From: Hexactinellida sp. DTS-2022
Lineage: Eukaryota > Porifera > Hexactinellida
Assembly: GCA_028753945.1 (NCBI GenBank)
Contig: JAPNXP010000013.1
Coordinates: 2,604,001 to 2,668,000, forward strand
Direction of reading: 5' to 3'
Length of the DNA stretch: 64,000 nt
Every line of letters starts with the position of its first letter. The stretch's first letter is position 1. Of the stretch, positions 57,351 to 64,000 are shown one piece after another. The notes beneath the pieces were generated by a model. That model had not been told where the DNA came from. It saw only the letters and a program-made list of their open reading frames with translations, and did not search any database. Position numbers and translations under genes: made by a program.

Positions 57351-57860
57351 GGGCATTTTCAGGGGTATGAGTGGAAATATGAAAAATATGCTAGATAGAC
57401 TCTAATGAAGTTTTATTGATATATAGGTCGCTGCAAAACCGTATCTGCAAACTGAATGGCACTATCAAAAAAATGTACGTAGGCTCCTAAAAGTAATTCT
57501 AGACAATTCATGTTAATTCAGTTATGAAGTATATTTTAGGTTTGTTAACAAATTTTTTATTGTTCACCCATGATTATTGATTATATTTCTTGAACATTTT
57601 TATAAAATCCTAATATATATGGTTTAAAGTCATTAAGTTTCCACGTCCCGCCTTTTCGCGCGCATTTAGAAACTTTTTATATGAATATTACATCACCATG
57701 TTTTAGAGCTAGTAGAACCCAGTTTCGGCCATATTGCCGACAGTTCAGCTCCCTGCTAAACATTAATTCACCAAATTGAACCGAATAGTTTGATATTAGT
57801 CAGATCCTAAATGATCGTAATCCATAAAGTCACTGGATAGGAAGCTTCTCTCATAAAGGT
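57351..57860 (+). repeat. second copy of the CAGTGGGAATT element, one-ended
   Basis: From CAGTGGGCATTTTCAGGGG it tracks 32478-33010: GATAGACTCTAATGAAG, GTTCACCCATGATTATTGAT and TTTTAGAGCTAGTAGAACC are shared. No right inverted end was found. Confidence 0.75.
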
Positions 57861-58179
57861 TGTATTTTGAGAAATCAAGAGCTTCTCGATTGAAAGTGAT
57901 GCTATACATTTACTGAAGTGGTATATCCATTTGTAAATAAAGTGTTCAGTGCGCCTCCGTGCGGGGTAAATACTTTTGTAATTTGAATATTAGTAACGAA
58001 ACAAAATTTTAAAATTATAAAGATTTCACAGCAGGGCATAGCACTATAACTATAAGTCCCATCACTTTTTAGAAGGCGGCCTAAATTATATTTTTTGACC
58101 GAAAATAAGTATTAGAAAAAGTCGGTGCCAAAAGACAAAATATGTTGAAAGAGTTCCAATCATTTAAATCGATGTAGTT
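57861..58179. other. no recognisable gene
   Basis: AT-rich flank between two elements. Confidence 0.4.
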
Positions 58180-58661
58180 CGTGACCTTCGTTATATAAGG
58201 CCTTACTACTACTCCGAACCATGGATTACTTAAAGGCCATTGATTATTAGCTGATATATCTTATCTCAATGGCTAGTAATGACAGACTTGAGAAATGCAT
58301 TATAATTATATAGGAAGTTAGGGACATGATATCAAGGCATACATAACACCCTTTAGAATGTGATTTACAACCATTTAATTACGTAATCGCATAGCCTACT
58401 ATATACAGGCCATTTCACTGAGCCAAATGCGGCTGGACCAGGGATAAGAAAAAGGGGATTTTCTTATATACCCATAATGTAATATAAATATTTTGATTAA
58501 AACTAAATGCAAATCCGGGTTAGAAATATAGTTAACGAGATTCATCTATGTAAATATTAGCTATTCTAATTACAATTTCTCTTTAATTCAATCATACTTT
58601 GCCTTTATAATGTTAGCTCCTTGTTTATTAACTTTATTGAATTTATTTATATCCTGGAATC

Positions 58662-59580
58662 ATGCCCAACTGTTCTGTTCCCAGATGTGCTATGGATACT
58701 ATAGAGATCATAGTGGTGTTGCAGTATTTCACATTCCTTCTGGGCCGGAGGACATAAATTATATATGAAAAAAAATTCTGCATAGAGATGGTGAGTATAT
58801 CTTTACTAGTTGGACAAGCTTAATTAATTACTTTACCAGTTTTCCTTTTAACCTAAACATCACTTATATACTTTAATTAAGAAATAACTTATATGTAGAC
58901 CGTCTACATATAAGGATGCTCTTTAATTAATCATACGTAATTATGTAATTATATGCTAGATAATCACACACTAAAAAACATTTCGTTTGTGCTAAACACT
59001 TTGATCCTGATGATATCATTGACACACAAACTTATCTTGACATGATGGCCAAACGAAGATACGACCAATAAAAGCTACATTGAAGAAAGGCGCAGTAGCT
59101 AAATACCTTCCTGGTGGCCCTGATCGTCTTAATCACACTAGCAAGTATCAGCGGCTTGATAGAGACAAAAAGGAGCATGATTTACAGATCCGAGTATGTC
59201 AAGTTGTGCTAAATGTAAAAGTTTTGTATTTTAATATGTTGTATGTTATTGTATATAGGCAATGAAACAGAGTGTTGACGTGTACGAAGAAGAACAGAGA
59301 AAATTCACTGTTTCTAAACTAGATGACATAACCATTAAATTATCTAACATTAAGATCCCCAAGAATGGATTTTTGGCACCTTGATGCCACATTTATATTG
59401 TCAATCTGACATCAAATACAGTAGTGATTTCAGTCAAAAGATTATTACTATTGACAAGTTTCTTCAAGTTAATTTCCTCATGAACTGGCAAGCTTCCCCC
59501 GACTCTAACCAACGAACTAGATTAGACATTCAATTATATCTGGCATCATTATGTATAAGTGGCAAGAATAATTATGTATA
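58662..59580 (+). pseudogene. THAP-domain transposase N-terminal relic (copy 4)
   Basis: MPNCSVPRC (THAP Cys pair) at 58662; after a frameshift VAVFHIPSGPEDINY; a possible donor GTGAGT at 58791; then VCAKHFDPDDIIDTQTYLD (Cys-x2-His) near 58985 and KGAVAKYLPGGPDRLN (59092). A later block FTVSKLDDITIKLSNIKIPK (about 59310) aligns with the linker of copy 1. No catalytic motifs follow. The THAP parts are separated by about 180 bp, which may be an intron. Confidence 0.7.
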
Positions 59581-59689
59581 AGTGGCAATAATCAACTCCT
59601 TTCCAAGAGTTGATTAATCAATCAATGTCCATATCTATCGGTTTTCAAACATACATCTGATTGAGAGATTCGCAAGGGTTCCACAATTA

Positions 59690-60240
59690 TAACACTTTAA
59701 ACTCCTTATAAATGTTCAAAATTTAAACATGAGCATGTCCATATCTAGTTGAATGAAATATATCAAATTAAAAATGGAATGTTTACACATTCCTCGGTTG
59801 CCAGGGAAATGTATGTTTCTAAAATGAGCCATAACTCAAAAACTATAGATATTATGTAAACTATGCTTTACTGATCTATCCCAAATTGGTAACCACCTAT
59901 TCATTGATGATAGATTTTCTAGGCCTAACTTCAATATTCTTTGAGATAATGAGATTATGGCACTTTATTCTTTATATGGTAATACACTCATTATCTCAAA
60001 TATTATTGAAGTTAGGCCGAGAAAATGTACCATCAATGAATAGGAAGTTGCCTATTGCGGATAGATCAGTAATAGCATAGTTTACATAATATCGATAGTA
60101 TTTGAGTTATGGCTCATTTTAGAAATATACATTTCCCTGGAAACCGAGGAATGTGTAAACATTCCATTTATAATTTCGATATATTACATTCAACTAGTAA
60201 TGAACATTTATAACGCGTTTAACTATGTTAAAAGCAGGCT
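59690..60240. repeat. large foldback palindrome
   Basis: Arms of about 260 bp meet near 59960. The left arm holds ACACATTCCTCGGTTGCCAG, GAGCCATAACTCAAAAACTA and TTTGAGATAATGAG; the right arm is its diverged complement. One arm alone occurs at 44460-44760. Confidence 0.8.
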
Positions 60241-60719
60241 ATAAAAACACGATAATTCAAAAGAAAAATAGCGATTACGTAATTAAATGGGGATATATCA
60301 CATTCTAAAGGGTGTTATGTATGCCTTGATATCATGTTCCTACCTTCCTATAGAATTATAATGCATTTCTCAGGTCTGTCAATACTAGCTATTGAGATAA
60401 AGATATGTTAACTAATAATCAATGGCCTTTAAGTAAACCATGGTCCAGCAAAATCTACTCAGTAGTAGGCCTTATATAATGCAGGTCACGCCTCCATTCA
60501 AATTTCCAAATATTACAGCAACTGGCCTAGGAAAGTTTTGCCAATTTTAGAAGAGGGCGAACGCTCATTAAAATTTAATTAGGCTGTTCTCCTAGGATGG
60601 AAAAATTTGAATAATTTAACTCGTAACACCTACTAATTAATTAATATAAATAACATGATAGTATTTCTTGCTATGGATTCTGAACTAAGAACGTAGTGCA
60701 ATGCTTGGTTAGTATACTC

Positions 60720-61195
60720 CCTTTAGTACAGGGGTTTTGACTGCCAACCGTACAGGGATTTTGACCATTTTGGCTGGACCGTACAGGGATTTTTTAATTT
60801 GTACAGGGATTTTTAGCTAGGGAAAAATTATTGATTGTGAGTCTATTAATACCTAAACATGTCTACTCCATCTAAATATAACATTTTGTTTTGTGTAAAT
60901 AATCTGTTCCTATTCGAGCATACAGAGATTCCCTATTCAGTCTATATAAACTAATGTTTTCACCTTTACAAGAAATATTTTTGGGGTGTACAGGGATTTT
61001 GGCCAATGTACAGGGGGAAATAGGAGCCTCGTACAGGGATATGTCTCAAATAGGTTGGAGGTATGAGTATAAGTGTACATGGATACAGGGGAATATTGGA
61101 GCTACGTACAGGGATCTGACAGTGACACAAATAGGTTTGCTGTTTGCAGCTATGACAATGGTCATAGTACGATCTATATTTTAAACTTTACACTA
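60720..61195. repeat. GTACAGGGATTT motif region
   Basis: GTACAGGGAT-type words occur about eight times between 60727 and 61130, with related reversed words at 31965-32045. It looks like a decayed element of the subterminal-motif type; ends not defined. The frame 60954-61184 reads through it. Confidence 0.5.
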
Positions 61196-61280
61196 TTTAT
61201 TGCTTACTTGTTTACACGTTGCTTTTAACATTATGTGGGTGATCTGACTTGTCTGGTTAACTAAATGATGATACTATTAT

Positions 61281-61829
61281 CAGGGTTGGGTTCAAGTACA
61301 ATTTACTTAAGTACTTCTGTAATTAAGTACATTTTTTGAATACTTGTACTTGTACTTAAGTACTTTCACCATTTTTCCGTTGTACTTGTACTTAATTACT
61401 TTCCTCAATTTTCTAAAGTACTTGCACTTGTACTTGAGTACTTGTTACTCGTGACTTTTTTATCATTCAATATATTTCCAACACACATCATTGATGTTCC
61501 TCAGATCCCATCTCAAATAAAGTAGTGTTACTTAATACTTAGAATATTAGGAATTGTGTTCGTGTCAAGGACTACTGCTACTTTCATTTAAATAGATTTG
61601 GATGATAATATATAAACTAGATATTTAGCAATTCTACTATTAGTACGAGAGATTTATCATGAGCTTGGGAAGTACATGTACTTGTCCCCAAGTTTTTCGT
61701 AATTTTTTCATTGTACTTGTACTTAAGTACTTTAAGTTACCTGTACTTGTACTTGTATTGTACTTGAATATCTGAAAAGTAGTAGTACTTGTACTTAAGT
61801 ACTTTCAAATGTACTTGAACCCAACCCTG
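61281..61829. mobile_element. hAT MITE, GTACTTAAGTACTT family, TSD actattat
   Basis: Ends CAGGGTTGGGTTCAAGTACA and (reversed) the same 20 bases. Perfect duplication actattat at 61273-61280 and 61830-61837. GTACTTGTACTTAAGTACTT arrays at both sides. Confidence 0.94.
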
Positions 61830-62111
61830 ACTATTATACAGGCCAAGATTAGTGCAATGAATAAACAAAGCATCATATAAATTATCAATTCTATTTCATT
61901 CCAGTTAAATAAGTAATACGCAGCAAAATAGTGGAGGGGGACGGCGTTCCCCCTGGCAAAAGATGACTGATATGGCTCCCTATCAATTCTGAACAAACAA
62001 ACATAAACACAAAATTAAAACAATAGTTATTAATATATAGATGACAAATTATCATAAGTGGATAACAAAATAAAACTATGAAACGAAGTGTAAAGTAAAC
62101 ATAGTTAATAG

Positions 62112-63150
62112 TTACGAGCCCTTCGGTCTCGGTCGCTTTGCGACAGATCGGTGCTACGCACCTCAAGTTAACGGCCGCTGTACGGCCTTACTCCTCACAT
62201 TTTCTACCATGGAAATGGTAGATAGGGACGTTATGATTTTGATTTTCATTAATTTGTTTACCTATTTGTGCAAACAACAACAACAACAAATACTCATATT
62301 AGAATTTTATAAATGCGAAATTCGTGTTCAGCATACTTGTTTACCTATAATACCCGTTGAAAGCTAACTTCTAGGTTGATATTGAGTTTTCATTAATTTG
62401 TTTACCTATTTTGTGTAAACAAAACAACAAATATTCATATTAGAAAATTTAAACGCGAAATTCGTGTTCAGCATACATGTTTACCTACAATACCCGTTGA
62501 AAGCTAACTTCTAGGTTGATTTTGAATTTTCATTAATTTGTTTACCTATTTTGTGTAAACAACACAACAAATATTCATATTATAAAATTTTAACCGCGAA
62601 AATTGTGTTCAGCATACTTGTTTACCTATAATACCCGTTGAAAGCAAACTTCTAGGTTGATTTTGAATTTCATTAATTTGTTTACCTATTTTGTGTAAAC
62701 AACAACAACAAATATTAATATGATAAATATATAAACGCGAAATTCGAAATCAGCATACTTGTTTACCTATAATACCCGTTGAAAGCAAACTTCTAGGTTG
62801 ATTTTGAATTTCATTCATTTGTTTACCTATTTTGTGTAAACAACAACAAATATTAATATGATAAATTTATAAACGCGAAATTCGTCTTCAGCATACTTGT
62901 TTACCTATAATACCCGTTGGAAGCTAACTTCTAGGTTGATTTTGAATTTTCATTAATTTGTTTACCTATTTTGTGTAAACAACAACAACAAATATTAATA
63001 TGATAAATTTATAAACGCGAAATTCGTGTTCGGCATTCTTGTTTACCTATTATAACATTTGTTTACCAATTATAACAATTGAAAGTTAGTTTATATCCCA
63101 ATATTAATTGCGGTTTCTATTCCCCCATCACTTTAATATAATCCGGACAA

Positions 63151-63181
<31 letters not shown>

Positions 63182-63215
63182 AACAACAATCGAGATTTAA
63201 TAATATTAGTTATAT
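62112..63215 (-). mobile_element. tandem-array element (about 140-bp units), copy 2, inverted
   Basis: Same order as 42127-42815 but on the minus strand: hairpin cluster at 62114-62190, then about six units (GCATACTTGTTTACCTATAA-type block at 62331, 62471, 62612, 62753, 62891, 63032), then the AC microsatellite (63152-63175) and CAACAATCGAGATTTAAT. Unit number differs from copy 1 (three). Confidence 0.78.
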
Positions 63216-63420
63216 AAAAGGAAACATTTGGTCACTTCGTTTATACCCCACATAAAATTTAGTGGGTCATTTAACCAAAAGCAGCTCGCAACCCCAATAT
63301 TTTGGAAATCCAGGTAGTTACATATTCCAATTATGGCTCTGTCGTGAATTTGAATTTTTCAGGCGTAGTAAAGGAAATTTAGGAGGGAATGTGCGTCACC
63401 AAAGTGGCTTAGGGCAGAGG
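63216..63420. other. no recognisable gene
   Basis: Short stretch between two elements; the open frame starting 63262 extends into a MITE and is not credible. Confidence 0.4.
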
Positions 63421-63577
63421 CATAGGCGTAGACCCACCCGGCCACCCGGCATGGGCCGGGTGGCCCAAAGGGGCTACCCGGCCGTGAATGTAGCGGTCCC
63501 GGGGTCGATTGGGCCGGCCCCGGAACCTTCGGGCAGGGCGGCCCAAAGGCCCGGCGGGACCATTTCCGACGCCTAAG
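63421..63577. mobile_element. CATAGGCG-type GC-rich MITE, TSD ggcagagg
   Basis: Ends CATAGGCGTAGACCC and (reversed) CTTAGGCGTCGGAAATGG. Perfect duplication ggcagagg at 63413-63420 and 63578-63585. Very GC-rich, with GGCCGGGTGGCCC and CACCCGGCC palindromes. Confidence 0.88.
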
Positions 63578-63585
63578 GGCAGAGG

Positions 63586-64000
63586 GACGTCAAAATGTGG
63601 CCTATTTTAAAAGCATTATATATTTCACCATTCCATCCATTATAGTCCAGCAATATGGTGAAAGATTGTGCATTTACGAGATAAAAGTACCAAATTTTGC
63701 ACAATTGTAGTAATATAGGTTCTGATCAACTTCAGCTATGGCACATAGCAGAATTTTTGGAAGAACAAATTTTTCATGGGGTCAAAAATTGGTGCCCAAT
63801 CGAATCGCCGGAAGTATAAATACAGGATAGCTCATTCAAATGGATTCTTAACCACTTTATACTCTCGATTCGTGCTCAGCACTTAATTTCCAGCATTTTG
63901 ATAGGTATATTAACTATATTTGGTGAGAATATTTTTTGGTTTTCCATAGCAACGGTAAGAATGTGATAAACATTCCGATCTCTCAATTTGGAGTAACCAT
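63586..64000. other. no recognisable gene
   Basis: AT-rich to the window end; nothing recognised. Confidence 0.4.

Larger units (their letters stand above)
58180..60490 (+). mobile_element. P-like element remnant with long inverted ends (copy 4)
   Basis: About 260 bp at 58180-58440 is complementary to 60240-60490, starting CGTGACCT and including TTATATAAGGCCT, CATTGATTATTAG and CACATTCTAAAGGG. A CATAGCCTACTATATA terminus like copies 2 and 3 lies inside the left arm at 58391. No flanking duplication seen; arms may belong to two superposed elements. Confidence 0.65.

Noticed and set aside
63262-63576. 104-codon Pro/Arg/Gly-rich frame
   Set aside because: Its second half is the GC-rich CATAGGCG MITE, where stops are rare by composition.

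Overview
This is an AT-rich stretch of nuclear DNA from an animal, most likely an invertebrate. The evidence is a spliceosomal-type intron (898 to 511, minus strand), THAP-domain P-like transposases, several kinds of hAT transposase, a mariner remnant, a Ty3/Gypsy LTR retrotransposon and short TA-flanked MITEs. The phylum cannot be fixed by eye. I found no convincing host gene, tRNA, rRNA or CRISPR array; almost everything recognisable is a transposable element (TE) or a relic of one.

Layout. 1-1819 (minus): the 5' part of a well-preserved THAP/P-like transposase, cut by the window edge. 2.4-4.6 kb: short inverted-repeat elements. 4.6-6.4 kb: a dispersed repeat (copy A) holding a hAT MITE. 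6.4-9.9 kb: a repeat family (R1) with several MITEs; inverted copies lie at 37.9-40 kb. 10.9-11.7 kb: an OTU-protease-like relic split by a hAT MITE. 11.8-12.9 kb: a run of MITEs. 15.95-20.34 kb: copy B of the 4.6 kb repeat, holding a 2.6 kb hAT with a nearly full transposase frame. 21-22.5 kb: nested MITEs beside a second OTU relic. 23.04-28.53 kb: a complete but dead Gypsy element (minus) with LTRs, a 5-bp target duplication and nested DNA transposons. 28.6-36.1 kb: more hAT MITEs plus two BED/ZBED-type hAT relics. 40.5-43 kb: MITEs and a tandem-array element (142-bp units) whose inverted mate is at 62.1-63.2 kb. 43.7-44.8, 46.35-50.32, 53.26-55.89 and 58.2-60.5 kb: four more THAP/P-like elements or fragments. 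51.3-52.2 kb: a mariner relic.

Main theme. At least 21 insertions have hAT-like ends and 8-bp flanking duplications (18 perfect, 3 with one mismatch). Many carry their own short motif repeated just inside both ends (AGGTC, TGACCCA, GGTCG, TAATCG, TAATAG, GTACTT, GTTAACAGC and others). The large coding hAT has the same design (TGTCGCA). I infer that these motifs are transposase-binding sites that diverged between families, so the window may sample a radiation of hAT families, each with its own recognition motif. The P-like elements show 7-bp duplications and 30- to 80-bp inverted ends. Nesting is up to three deep and gives a relative order of insertions.
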